A stretch of 55,663 nucleotides of DNA, taken from positions 477,482 to 533,144 of the forward strand of contig DEXV01000003.1 of assembly GCA_002364325.1 (NCBI GenBank), in the 5' to 3' direction. The DNA is from Gillisia sp. UBA3175. Its GTDB lineage: Bacteria > Bacteroidota > Bacteroidia > Flavobacteriales > Flavobacteriaceae. Below, piece by piece: positions 1 to 9,932 of this stretch. Numbering within the stretch: the stretch's first letter is position 1; each line of letters starts with the position of its first letter. The position numbers were made by a program, and so were the translations under genes. The notes below the pieces were generated by a model. It was not told the origin of the DNA, did no database searches, and saw only the letters and a program-made list of their open reading frames with translations.

Positions 1-332
1 TTCATAAACACATCAAACTTGATCTCTCTATTGCAAAGAACATCTGGGTTTGGAGTTCTTCCAATTTCATATTCTCTAAACATATAATCTACAATACGCT
101 CCTTATATTCTTCACTTAAATCCACAGTTTGAAAAGGAACACCAAGTTTTTCGGCAACCATCATTGCATCATTACTATCATCTAACCATGGGCATTCATC
201 AGAAATGGTAACAGAATCGTCGTGCCAGTTCTTCATGAACAAACCTATTACTTCATACCCTTGTTGTTGCAACAGGTAAGCAGTAACACTAGAATCCACT
301 CCTCCAGATAAACCTACAACTACTTTCTTCAT
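1..332 (-). CDS. mnmA: tRNA-specific 2-thiouridylase MnmA, 5' part only
   Basis: This is the N-terminal ~110 residues of MnmA (TrmU); the rest lies beyond the left edge. MnmA is a cytoplasmic PP-loop ATPase that adenylates U34 of Lys, Glu and Gln tRNAs and replaces its 2-oxygen with sulfur. The translation begins [16 protein letters not shown], the PP-loop SGGVDSS motif, followed by VIGLFMKNW and then [15 protein letters not shown] with the family's NPD/CN motif. The ATG is at 330-332. Recognition is strong; only completeness is unknown. Confidence 0.95.
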   Translation of the reverse strand, partial: MKKVVVGLSGGVDSSVTAYLLQQQGYEVIGLFMKNWHDDSVTISDECPWLDDSNDAMMVAEKLGVPFQTVDLSEEYKERIVDYMFREYEIGRTPNPDVLCNREIKFDVFM

Positions 333-411
333 AATTTAAACGTACTTCATTTGAGTTCCCAACATAATCCATTATGCAGTCGGATTCCCGTTGGCAAAAT
401 TACGAAATAAA

Positions 412-435
412 AAAGGGTAGTTAAAACTACCCTTT
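412..435 (-). terminator. Intrinsic terminator after the lipocalin-like gene
   Basis: An 11-bp self-complementary stem (AAAGGGTAGTT / AACTACCCTTT) is followed on the minus strand by a T-rich run (the A-rich stretch at about 405-413 of the plus strand). It lies 23 nt past the stop of the 458-877 gene and separates it from mnmA. Confidence 0.8.
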
Positions 436-457
436 GTACAATTTATGTGAAATAGAA

Positions 458-877
458 CTATCGTTTTTCGAATACAATATTTGTGTTTTGTCCAGCAAGG
501 ATGTCTGGGTAAAAAGTGAATTGACTATTAGAATTAAAAACAACTTTTCCTGTTAAAGAACCTATATCTTCGAATGGTACTGCAAACGTATATTTATCAC
601 CTCCATTGTTTGTCCACGAATCGTTATCTGAGCTTTCAAGTACACAAGTTCCACTTTCATTAGAATAGTAAGAGCTCTCTGCAGTGTTATCTGCTTTAAA
701 GTCTATAAAAGATTGACTACTACATTCGCCTACCTGTAAATTCAAAGCACCACTGTTGTTTATTTCGACAACATACCACTTACCGAGAATTGCATCATTT
801 CCGCCACCGTTATCATCGTCTTTATTGCATGAAGTAAGTAAGGCTAGGCTAAATAATAGTAAAAAAATCTTTTTCAT
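458..877 (-). CDS. Lipocalin-like lipoprotein
   Basis: 139-residue exported lipoprotein. Residues 1-17 form a lipoprotein signal peptide with lipobox LTSC, followed by an acidic, Asn/Gly-rich linker (NKDDDNGGGN). The mature part begins ILGKWYVVEI and ends with a strand-rich segment, the pattern of the short lipocalin-like (DUF4923/lipocalin_4 type) lipoproteins of flavobacteria. The ligand is unknown. It is monocistronic, with terminators on both sides (991-1020 and 412-435). The gene at 26977-27354 has the same architecture but is clearly diverged. Confidence 0.75.
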   Translation of the reverse strand: MKKIFLLLFSLALLTSCNKDDDNGGGNDAILGKWYVVEINNSGALNLQVGECSSQSFIDFKADNTAESSYYSNESGTCVLESSDNDSWTNNGGDKYTFAVPFEDIGSLTGKVVFNSNSQFTFYPDILAGQNTNIVFEKR

Positions 878-990
878 AATGTAGGTTTTATAATATTCGT
901 TTTATCAATTCAAAGTAGTTATATAAACTTACTAAATTTCATTTTAGTATGTGAATTTTTGTTTTAATCAAATATTAAACCCATTTAATT

Positions 991-1020
991 AAAAAGACTC
1001 GGAAAATATCCGAGCCTTTT
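991..1020 (-). terminator. Intrinsic terminator of yidC
   Basis: The stem GGCTCGG / CCGAGTC (one G-T pair, 7-nt AT loop) is followed on the minus strand by TTTTT. It lies 25 nt beyond the yidC stop codon and isolates yidC from the downstream lipoprotein gene. Confidence 0.85.
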
Positions 1021-1044
1021 ATGATAGTTGCTATAATATATTAA

Positions 1045-2898
1045 TTATTTCTTATTCTTTTGTTGTTCCGCCTGCTCCATCATTTCTTGCATTTTCTTGG
1101 CAAATTTACCTTGCTTTTTAGGTTTCTTCTTATTTTCTTGGATCTTATCATGGATCTTTTGCTCATCTATAATTGCATACTTTATTACAAGCATGATCCC
1201 AATAGTAATTAAATTGGAAACAAAATAGTACAATGAAAGTCCACTGGCATAATTGTTAAAGAAGAACAACATCATGATTGGAGATAGGTACATGATAAAT
1301 TTCATGTTTGGCATTCCCGGCTGCTGATTGTTCTGCATTGTTTGTCCCGTAGTCATCATCATATAGATAAAGATGGCGATAGATGCCAATATTGGGAACA
1401 AACTTACGTGATCACCATAGAACGGAATTGTAAATGGTAATTCTGCAATGGTATCGTAACTAGAAAGGTCATCTGCCCAAAGGAACCCTTTTTGCCTTAA
1501 TTGGAAAGCACTCGGGAAGAACTGGAATAATGCATAGAAGACCGGAATTTGCATCAAGGCTGGTAAACAACCACTCATTGGGCTAGCGCCAGCCTTGGAA
1601 TACAGCTTCATAGTTTCTTGCTGCTTCTTCATTGCGTTATCCTTATACTTTTCATTCAACTCATTAATTTCAGGTTTTAAAACCTTCATTTTAGCTTGAG
1701 ACAAATAAGATTTATAGGTCACTGGAGAAAGAACTATTCTCACAACGATCGTCATTACTATAATTGCAATCCCGTAGCTTGGTAAAAATCCAGAAAGGAA
1801 TGCAAAAAATGGGATAAATATATATTTATTTATCCAGCCGAAGATTCCCCAACCTAATGGAACAACTTCATCTAGATTTCTATCATAATCATTTAGTATC
1901 TTATAATCTGTTGGTCCATAGTACCAGTTCATATTATAATTAAGCTCACCGCCTTTTAATTCTAGAGGTAGGGTAGTTGCAAATTCTTTTGTGTATAAGG
2001 TATCTACATCTTCATCTTGCACCAAATTTTTTGAAACGAATTTCCCATTTGTAAAAGGGGTGTCTGTTAATAATATGGAAGAAAAGAAGTGTTGTTTATA
2101 AGCCACCCAAGTAATATCATCGGCTTCATCATCTTTTAAATCACCTTGTCCAAGATAATCGTCATCTCCACCTTCAAATTCCCAAGCTAATTCGGTATAT
2201 CTATTTTCATAAGAAATACTTTTGGAATGGCGATACCCTTTTAATTGCCAGTCTAAATTAACGTTGTTCGAACTACTAATTACATCTCTTAAGCCCTGAG
2301 AACGAATGCTAAAATCCAACATATATTCTTCTGGTTTCATCACGTATACATATTCCAGATATTCAGATTCGGAAACCTTAAGTTTCATAGATAATACTTG
2401 GTTCTCTCCACTTGTAGACAAAGTAGGCTCGAAATACATGTCTTTTGTATTGATCACTCGTCCATCCGATGTGGTAAAATTCAAGTTCAAAGAAGCGTTT
2501 CCATCCTTTATTAAATAAACAGGAATAGAATCGTATGTTTTAAATTGTGTTATTCTTGCTTCAGAAATATAACCCCCTTTATTTTCGATATTTAGATCGA
2601 GAAAATCATTAGATAATTTTGTGGTATTATTGGTTGCAGAAGGTAGGGTAGCAGAATACCCAAAAGTACCTAAGGCTTCTTGTGCTTTAGCACGGGAAGT
2701 AGAATCTAATTCTGTATTGTCTATTTCTTTAGTGGCGGCTGGGCTTACAGTTTGAGTAGTCTCCACTTGTTCGGTAGTATCCTCTTTATTCTCAAATTTG
2801 TTATCTTCAAAGGAATTGTTGTACAGCATCCAAATTAAAATTCCACCAATCAGGAAAAATCCGATCAAGGATTGTACGTCAAATTTTTTTTCTTCCAT
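1045..2898 (-). CDS. yidC: Membrane protein insertase YidC
   Basis: 617 residues, the size of a full Gram-negative YidC. It inserts inner-membrane proteins alone or with SecYEG. Residues ~7-25 form the N-terminal membrane anchor, followed by an acidic/Thr-rich linker and a large periplasmic domain (about 70-340). The five-helix insertase core begins near 355. It includes the conserved cytoplasmic stretch SYLSQAKMKVLKPEI, the segment SGCLPALMQIPVFYALF, and a Lys-rich C-terminal tail typical of ribosome-contacting tails. It lies 69 nt downstream of pyrG on the same strand, so cotranscription is likely. ATG at 2896-2898. Confidence 0.97.
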   Translation of the reverse strand: MEEKKFDVQSLIGFFLIGGILIWMLYNNSFEDNKFENKEDTTEQVETTQTVSPAATKEIDNTELDSTSRAKAQEALGTFGYSATLPSATNNTTKLSNDFLDLNIENKGGYISEARITQFKTYDSIPVYLIKDGNASLNLNFTTSDGRVINTKDMYFEPTLSTSGENQVLSMKLKVSESEYLEYVYVMKPEEYMLDFSIRSQGLRDVISSSNNVNLDWQLKGYRHSKSISYENRYTELAWEFEGGDDDYLGQGDLKDDEADDITWVAYKQHFFSSILLTDTPFTNGKFVSKNLVQDEDVDTLYTKEFATTLPLELKGGELNYNMNWYYGPTDYKILNDYDRNLDEVVPLGWGIFGWINKYIFIPFFAFLSGFLPSYGIAIIVMTIVVRIVLSPVTYKSYLSQAKMKVLKPEINELNEKYKDNAMKKQQETMKLYSKAGASPMSGCLPALMQIPVFYALFQFFPSAFQLRQKGFLWADDLSSYDTIAELPFTIPFYGDHVSLFPILASIAIFIYMMMTTGQTMQNNQQPGMPNMKFIMYLSPIMMLFFFNNYASGLSLYYFVSNLITIGIMLVIKYAIIDEQKIHDKIQENKKKPKKQGKFAKKMQEMMEQAEQQKNKK

Positions 2899-2967
2899 AT
2901 TAAATTATAAAGTAAACTAAAGTGATCTCTATCACTAATGATTTTTTATAGTCAAATAAATGACCGT

Positions 2968-4635
<1,668 letters not shown>

Positions 4636-4734
4636 TTATTCAGGGCGCTAAATTACAAAGAAGAATAGAAAAAGCCCTCAATTTCAGACCTAATATTTTA
4701 GAACAAAAATACCGACTTTAAAAGAGTGGGAAGT

Positions 4735-4971
4735 TTAATTATTTGGGTATCTCAACCTGATATTGCGAAGAATGCTTTCCATTCCGTTTACCTTAAGTTC
4801 AGTCACTTGTTGAAGTTGGTCTCCTAATTTTCCTTCAGGAAAACTCTTTTGGCGATACCAGATTAAGTAATATTCTGGTATTTCAGATAAAAACAGGCCT
4901 TTATATTTACCAAAATGCATCTTGGCATAAGCTAATTCTATAAGTGCTTTTTTATCGGGTTTTAGTTCCAT
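4735..4971 (-). CDS. DUF3820 family small protein
   Basis: 78 residues, no signal peptide or membrane segment. The sequence MHFGKYKGLFLSEIPEYYLIWY matches the DUF3820 signature (FGKYKG...L..IP..YL.WF). The molecular function of this family is not established. It lies 123 nt upstream of pyrG on the same strand and may be its own transcription unit. ATG at 4969-4971. Confidence 0.8.
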   Translation of the reverse strand: MELKPDKKALIELAYAKMHFGKYKGLFLSEIPEYYLIWYRQKSFPEGKLGDQLQQVTELKVNGMESILRNIRLRYPNN

Positions 4972-5142
4972 GTGGCTAAAATAGAACTAAAAAGTTTAGA
5001 GAACTCGTTTTTATGTTTTATTGAAAACGAATTTTAATGCCAAGGATAATTGAGACAAAAAATAATAAAGTTTAGATTAAAAATATAGGAGATAAAGATT
5101 TGGCAGCGGTATTATTAAGGAAAAGTTAAAGGATTTTTTTAT

Positions 5143-5165
5143 AACTAAGCAATTGCATAGTTTTG
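5143..5165 (+). promoter_or_regulatory. TetR operator 1 overlapping the tetR -7 box
   Basis: The 20-bp palindrome at 5143-5162 (AACTAAGCAA / TTGCATAGTT) has 9 of 10 complementary pairs. Its right arm overlaps TAGTTTTG (5158-5165), a match to the Bacteroidota -7 consensus TAnnTTTG, 18 nt before the tetR ATG. Two more copies of the palindrome core precede the next two genes. The placement predicts autorepression; the assignment to this TetR is inference. Confidence 0.7.
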
Positions 5166-5182
5166 CATAGGAATTAAAATCA

Positions 5183-5746
5183 ATGGCAAGAGCTAAACAA
5201 TATAAAGAAGAAGATGTTATCCATAAGGCGATGAACCTTTTTTGGCGTAATGGCTATGAAGCAACTTCTGTAAGAATGTTGGAAAAGGAAATGGGGATCA
5301 ACCAGTTTTCTATTTATTCGAGTTTTGGAAGTAAACATGGAGTTTTTGTTGAAAGTATTAAAGCATATAAGAGTGAATTAAATAGTATAAGAAATATTTT
5401 AAACAATTCTAATAATGGGATTGTCGGAATTAAACAATTTTTCTACGACTTTCTCGAATTTACAAAGGAAAACGAAGAGGGTAAAGGCTGTCTTGTTTGT
5501 AATACTGTAAGTGAACTTGGGAATAAAGCTGAACCAGATCTTATGGTTGAATTAATGAAGTTTACACAGGAGATTAGGTCCTTATTCATCAATAATTTGA
5601 AACAAGATAAAAATAGAACAGAAGAAATAGTAGAAAGAGAAGCCAATTATTTAGCGACATCTATTTTAGGGCTTTCATTAGGTTCCAGAATTCAAAATGA
5701 AACTGAAATTGAAGATTACGTTGAAATGATATTTTATAATATGTAA
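5183..5746 (+). CDS. TetR/AcrR family transcriptional regulator
   Basis: 187-residue dimeric repressor. The N-terminal TetR helix-turn-helix covers residues ~10-55 (AMNLFWRNGYEATSVRMLEK... NQFSIYSSFGSKHGVF). The C-terminal half is the ligand/dimer domain and contains two close cysteines, C103 and C106, in GCLVCNTVSELG. The second sits where NemR-type regulators carry their electrophile-sensing cysteine, so thiol sensing is possible but unproven. A palindrome over its own -7 box suggests autorepression, and the same palindrome precedes the next two genes on the same strand. ATG at 5183. Confidence 0.9.
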   Translation: MARAKQYKEEDVIHKAMNLFWRNGYEATSVRMLEKEMGINQFSIYSSFGSKHGVFVESIKAYKSELNSIRNILNNSNNGIVGIKQFFYDFLEFTKENEEGKGCLVCNTVSELGNKAEPDLMVELMKFTQEIRSLFINNLKQDKNRTEEIVEREANYLATSILGLSLGSRIQNETEIEDYVEMIFYNM

Positions 5747-5764
5747 TATTTTTTTACTACAAAA

Positions 5765-5780
5765 CTAAGCATTTGCTTAG
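5765..5780 (+). promoter_or_regulatory. TetR operator 2, upstream of the secreted-protein gene
   Basis: CTAAGCATTTGCTTAG is a 16-bp palindrome with 7-bp arms and a 2-nt centre. It ends 31 nt before the ATG at 5812 and shares the CTAAGC-N4-GC core with the sites at 5145 and 6280. Its TTTG lies where the -7 box would be expected. Confidence 0.7.
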
Positions 5781-5811
5781 ATATGAAAAATAATTTAAAA
5801 ACTTTAATAAT

Positions 5812-6231
5812 ATGAAAAATTTTATACTAACATTTATTTTACTTGTTTATTCAGTATCGCTTACCGCTCAGGACTACGCAGTAGTTTTAAATGCTGGGTC
5901 AAGGATCGAAAAGGATAGCCCACTAAATAAGTTTACATTAGATATTCTTTCAAACAAAGAGTTTAAGTATCGCGATTTCTTGAAGCAATCTAAAAGCTCG
6001 AAAGTTAATTTTCATTTAAATGGAAATACTTTCACTAAAACAGAACTCACAAAACTGCTAAGAAAAAGTGTGAGATCAGCGGGAAGCTATAAAGAATTTA
6101 AGCCACTATTTGAGAACACCTATCCTAAGTTTTTGAGAGTCCTTTCAGATAAAGATATGACTTTGTTGTATGAAAAATTTAGAAAGGGAACCTTGAATAC
6201 ATATATCCAGAACTTAGCTGAAGAATGGTAA
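5812..6231 (+). CDS. Secreted protein of unknown function (TetR regulon)
   Basis: 139 residues. Residues 1-19 are a signal peptide ending SLTAQ, a usual flavobacterial cleavage context, so the product is probably periplasmic. The mature protein is Lys-rich and helical in appearance (FLKQSKSSKVNFHLNG..., KSVRSAGSYKEFKPLFENTYPKF) with no catalytic motif or cysteine that I recognise. I cannot assign a family. It has its own copy of the TetR-type palindrome 31 nt upstream, so it is probably induced together with the AhpD-like protein. Confidence 0.75.
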   Translation: MKNFILTFILLVYSVSLTAQDYAVVLNAGSRIEKDSPLNKFTLDILSNKEFKYRDFLKQSKSSKVNFHLNGNTFTKTELTKLLRKSVRSAGSYKEFKPLFENTYPKFLRVLSDKDMTLLYEKFRKGTLNTYIQNLAEEW

Positions 6232-6279
6232 TAATAGAGTAAAAAGTTTAAAATATTCAATTCTTTTTTTCAAAATAAA

Positions 6280-6295
6280 CTAAGCTTTTGCTTAA
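6280..6295 (+). promoter_or_regulatory. TetR operator 3, upstream of the AhpD-like gene
   Basis: CTAAGCTTTTGCTTAA is the third copy of the CTAAGC-N4-GCWTAR palindrome in 1.2 kb. It ends 36 nt before the ATG at 6332. As in the second site, the TTTG inside it resembles the end of a -7 box. Confidence 0.65.
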
Positions 6296-6331
6296 TAAAA
6301 ATTAAACAATTATAATTAAATATTTAAAATT

Positions 6332-6877
6332 ATGAGTACATTAAAAGTTCACACAATTGAATCTGCACCAGCAGAAAGTAAATCATTATTAGAAAACTCA
6401 CAAAAAGCATATGGTATGATTCCAGGCTTGCATGGAGTATTAGCTGGTGCGCCAGGGATCCTAGAAGCTTATCAAACCATTCACCAATTATTTGTAGACT
6501 CTTCCTTTAACAATGAAGAATTAACCGTTGTATGGCAAAGTATCAATGTAGAACATGAATGTCATTATTGTGTACCGGCACATACAGGTATTGCAGCGAT
6601 GATGAAAGTTGACAAAAAGATCACAGATGCTTTGCATAACAGAACACCTCTTGCAAACTCAAAATTAGAAGTGTTGAGAGAAATGACATTATCTATAGTG
6701 CGTAATAGAGGAAACGTAAAGGATACTGAAATTGAAGCTTTCTATGCTGCAGGATATGGTGAAAGACAAATATTGGAAATCATCTTAGGATTATCTCAAA
6801 AGGTAATTAGTAATTATACGAATCATATTGCCCAAACTCCTGTAGATCCTGCATTCGAAAAATTCACTTGGAAATAA
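6332..6877 (+). CDS. Carboxymuconolactone decarboxylase/AhpD-like protein
   Basis: 181 residues, cytoplasmic, all-helical CMD fold. The redox motif C77-H-Y-C80-x3-H84 (NVEHECHYCVPAHTG) is that of AhpD-type thiol peroxidase/alkylhydroperoxidase proteins rather than of true carboxymuconolactone decarboxylases. The partner and substrate are unknown. It is preceded by a TetR-type palindrome and followed by EthD-like and DsbA-like genes, so a thiol-redox or electrophile-detoxification role fits. Reduction of the CxxC pair by the neighbouring DsbA-like protein is speculation. Confidence 0.85.
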   Translation: MSTLKVHTIESAPAESKSLLENSQKAYGMIPGLHGVLAGAPGILEAYQTIHQLFVDSSFNNEELTVVWQSINVEHECHYCVPAHTGIAAMMKVDKKITDALHNRTPLANSKLEVLREMTLSIVRNRGNVKDTEIEAFYAAGYGERQILEIILGLSQKVISNYTNHIAQTPVDPAFEKFTWK

Positions 6878-6918
6878 GAGAGCAAAACAGTTTAATACCC
6901 AAGCTGTAAATTCAAATA

Positions 6919-6968
6919 AGTCCTCCGGAAATATTACGGAGGGCGTTATAGCAGAGGACTTTTCTTTT
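6919..6968 (+). terminator. Hairpin terminator with two exclusive stems
   Basis: AGTCCTC (6919-6925) pairs with GAGGACT (6954-6960), which is followed by TTTCTTTT, an intrinsic-terminator arrangement 40 nt after the AhpD-like gene. An inner stem CCTCCG (6922-6927) / CGGAGG (6937-6942) shares the CCTC bases and cannot form at the same time as the outer one. Termination is likely; a switching role is only a possibility. Confidence 0.55.
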
Positions 6969-7077
6969 CAAATACTTTGACATGATAAGTTGAAGGGATT
7001 ATTTAGAGGAATTCTGATAACTTTGTAAAAGCTTATTTGAGAGTAAATAATAAATAACTTAATTTAAAAAAATAAAG

Positions 7078-7389
7078 ATGATTAAAATAAGCGTAATGTA
7101 TCCTAACGTACCAGAGACAAAATTTGATTCTGAATATTATAAAAACTCTCATCTACCAATGATCTCTGAGGCATTGGGTGATGCTTTAAAAGGAATGGAA
7201 TTTAATATAGGAATTGGAGGAAGGGCTCCTGGAGAACTTGCACCCTATGTGGCAATAGCCCATTTAACCTTCGATTCTGTAGAGTCATTTAAGGCTTCTT
7301 TTGGACCATATGCTGAAAAATTTGCGGCAGATGTTCCTAATTACACTAATGTTGAGGGAGAACTTCAGATAAGTGAAATTGTAAGCTAA
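7078..7389 (+). CDS. EthD family protein
   Basis: 103-residue small cytoplasmic protein of the EthD/dimeric alpha-beta barrel type: MIKISVMYPN...FDSEYYKNSHLPMISEALG, with the conserved YY..HLP segment, then YVAIAHLTFDSVESFKASFG. Family members were named from an ether-degradation locus, and most have no known reaction. It lies 36 nt upstream of the DsbA-like gene on the same strand, so the two are probably cotranscribed. Only a half-site (AAGCTTA, near 7030) resembles the TetR palindrome upstream, so regulon membership is uncertain. Confidence 0.85.
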   Translation: MIKISVMYPNVPETKFDSEYYKNSHLPMISEALGDALKGMEFNIGIGGRAPGELAPYVAIAHLTFDSVESFKASFGPYAEKFAADVPNYTNVEGELQISEIVS

Positions 7390-7425
7390 TTTAGATCCTG
7401 AAGAAAACAATTTTAAAAGTTTAAT

Positions 7426-8070
7426 ATGAGCGATAAAATCAAAATAGATATAGTCTCAGATGTGGTTTGTCCTTGGTGTACCATTGGTTACAAACGATTG
7501 GAAAAGGCTATTTCTGAAATGGGAGTTGAAGATAATGTAGAAATTGAATGGCATCCTTTCGAACTTAATCCAAATATGCCTGTAGAAGGGGAGAATGTGC
7601 AAGAACATATTGCAAATAAGTATGGTGCAAGTTTAGAAGATCAAAAACGCTCCCAACACCATATGACGGAAGTCGGAGCTGAGCTAGGATTTAAATTTGA
7701 CTATTTCGAAGATATGAGAATGGTAAATACTAGAGATGCACATATTTTACTGGAATATGCAAAGGAAAACGGGAAGCAAACAGAGTTGAAAATGCGTTTA
7801 GTTGAATCTTACTTTGGAGAACGAAAAGATGTTTCTACTAAAGAGATTCTTATGTTAGCCTTGCAAGAAGTTGGTTTAAATGTGGATGAGGGGATGGCAA
7901 GATTAGAAAGTGATGATGCCAGAGCTGAGGTTAGAACAAAAGAAGCATACTGGCAAAATTTAGGTGTTAGTTCTGTACCAACAATAGTATTTAATAAAAA
8001 GAGCGCTGTAACCGGAGCGCAACCTATTTCTGTATTTAAAGAGGTCTTAACTGATTTATTGCAAGAATAA
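7426..8070 (+). CDS. DsbA family oxidoreductase, FrnE/polyketide-type
   Basis: 214 residues, no signal peptide, so cytoplasmic. Thioredoxin fold with an inserted helical domain, opening KIDIVSDVVCPWCTIGYKRL with active-site CPWC at about residues 15-18. The cis-proline loop appears as GVSSVPTIVFN near residue 185. It matches FrnE-like proteins (COG2761), thiol-disulfide oxidoreductases or 2-hydroxychromene-2-carboxylate-isomerase relatives. It is the last gene of the cluster that starts with tetR. The substrate is unknown; a thiol-stress role is inferred from context. Confidence 0.88.
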   Translation: MSDKIKIDIVSDVVCPWCTIGYKRLEKAISEMGVEDNVEIEWHPFELNPNMPVEGENVQEHIANKYGASLEDQKRSQHHMTEVGAELGFKFDYFEDMRMVNTRDAHILLEYAKENGKQTELKMRLVESYFGERKDVSTKEILMLALQEVGLNVDEGMARLESDDARAEVRTKEAYWQNLGVSSVPTIVFNKKSAVTGAQPISVFKEVLTDLLQE

Positions 8071-8261
8071 ATAAAGTAATTCAAAATAAGTTTCTCAAAA
8101 TTTTTGTGCAATGAGCTTTTTGAAATTTAAAAGAAGCAATACACTCATGTAATTTGGTTTATACTATTTCTTTTCGTTTATAAAAAGCTGAAGTGAAACA
8201 TAAAAATGAGCGGCATTAATAAGAATTTTTAAATACTTAAATTTGCTGCATATTTAAATCA

Positions 8262-9818
8262 ATGAAGTACGAGTATCAATTACGTGTAAGCCCTGAACAA
8301 GCAGCGAAGAAAGATCTTTTAAGAAGTGAGGTTTCAAAGTATTCGGGAATATCCATAAAAGAAATTCGCCATGTTGAAATAATAAAAAGATCTATAGATG
8401 CCAGACAGCAATCTGTGAAGATCAATTTAAAGGTGGATGTTTATGTAAATGAAGCTAAGAAAGAAAGAATTTTGGAGCTGCCAGAATATCCTAACGTGAG
8501 GGATAAAGAGGAGGTTTTTATTATTGGGGCTGGTCCTGCTGGACTTTTTGCGGCACTTCGCTGCATAGAATTAGGTAAAAAACCTGTAATTATAGAGCGA
8601 GGAAAGGATGTAAGAAATAGAAGGCGAGACCTTAAAGCATTAAATATAGAACATATCGTTAATGAAGATTCCAACTATTGCTTTGGAGAAGGTGGCGCCG
8701 GAACTTATAGCGATGGAAAATTATATACTCGTTCTAAAAAAAGAGGAGATGTTAACCGAATATTAGAATTATTAGTTGCCTTCGGCGCTACCAGTGAAAT
8801 TTTGGTGGATGCTCACCCTCATATTGGAACCAATAAATTGCCGGCAATAATTGCCAGTATTCGTGAGAAGATCATCGAAATGGGGGGAGAGGTTCTTTTC
8901 GAGACCAGAGTAACCGATATCATTATTGAGAATAATGCTGTTAAAGGAATCAAAACCTTAAAAGGCGAGCTTTTTAATACAAAGAATATCATCTTAGCCA
9001 CAGGACATTCGGCAAGAGATATCTTTGAGTTGTTATATAGAAAAAGGATCAAGATAGAAGCAAAGCCATTTGCTTTAGGAGTTAGAATAGAACACCCACA
9101 ACAGTTAATAGATAAGATCCAATATAAATGTGATGACAGAGGAGAGTTTTTGCCTCCTTCTCCATATAGTATAGTTAAGCAAATTGGAGGTAGAGGAATG
9201 TACTCCTTTTGTATGTGTCCAGGAGGTGTGATTGCTCCATGTGCCACTAGTCCGGGAGAAGTGGTTACCAATGGATGGTCTCCTAGTAAAAGGGATCAGC
9301 CAACTTCCAACTCTGGAATTGTGGTTGAATTAAGACTGAACGATTTTAAAAAATTCGGGGATTCTCCACTTGCAGCAATGGAATTTCAGAAGAGCATCGA
9401 GCAGACTGCCTGGGTATATGGTGGTAAAACACAACGCGTTCCAGCACAAAGGATGGTAGATTTTGTAGATGGTAAGGTTTCAAACTCTTTACCTGAAACT
9501 AGCTACAAGCCGGGAGTAACATCTGTAGATCTAAAAGAGGTTTTTCCTGAATTTATTCATAATACACTTCAAAAAGGGTTTAGAGAATTTGGGAAAAGCA
9601 TGAAAGGATATTTCACCAATGAAGCAGTAATTCATGCTCCGGAATCCAGAACGTCTTCTCCCGTTAGAATTCCCAGGGATCTAAAAACTCTGCAACATAT
9701 TCAGATAAAAGGTTTGTTTCCTTGCGGGGAAGGAGCCGGTTTTGCAGGTGGCATTATATCTGCAGCCATAGATGGAGAAAAGTGTGCAGAGAGCTGTATT
9801 AGCCTGATTCAATCTTAA
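8262..9818 (+). CDS. FAD-dependent dehydrogenase (COG2509 family)
   Basis: 518 residues, cytoplasmic. An N-terminal ~85-residue alpha-beta domain (YEYQLRVSPEQAAKK..., SIDARQQSVKINLKVDVYV) precedes the FAD-binding Rossmann motif IIGAGPAGLFAALRCIELG. Other family marks are NYCFGEGGAGTYSDGKLYTR and GLFPCGEGAGFAGGI near the C-terminus. This is the widespread, uncharacterised COG2509 family; no substrate is known. A possible -7 box TAAATTTG lies at 8238-8245, 17 nt before the ATG, without a convincing upstream box. Confidence 0.88.
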   Translation: MKYEYQLRVSPEQAAKKDLLRSEVSKYSGISIKEIRHVEIIKRSIDARQQSVKINLKVDVYVNEAKKERILELPEYPNVRDKEEVFIIGAGPAGLFAALRCIELGKKPVIIERGKDVRNRRRDLKALNIEHIVNEDSNYCFGEGGAGTYSDGKLYTRSKKRGDVNRILELLVAFGATSEILVDAHPHIGTNKLPAIIASIREKIIEMGGEVLFETRVTDIIIENNAVKGIKTLKGELFNTKNIILATGHSARDIFELLYRKRIKIEAKPFALGVRIEHPQQLIDKIQYKCDDRGEFLPPSPYSIVKQIGGRGMYSFCMCPGGVIAPCATSPGEVVTNGWSPSKRDQPTSNSGIVVELRLNDFKKFGDSPLAAMEFQKSIEQTAWVYGGKTQRVPAQRMVDFVDGKVSNSLPETSYKPGVTSVDLKEVFPEFIHNTLQKGFREFGKSMKGYFTNEAVIHAPESRTSSPVRIPRDLKTLQHIQIKGLFPCGEGAGFAGGIISAAIDGEKCAESCISLIQS

Positions 9819-9932
9819 TCTTCAGTGCGAGTAAAGGTTAAAAATAATATAATTATAGCGTATCTTTTGAAGCTATTTTTCACATTTGCCTAACTTCAAA
9901 AAGTAGAAAACTTCATCCAAAATATATCGAAA

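Noticed and set aside
8819..9271. 150-residue minus-strand ORF inside the FAD dehydrogenase gene
   Set aside because: Antisense to the conserved central part of the COG2509 protein; no start context or family features.
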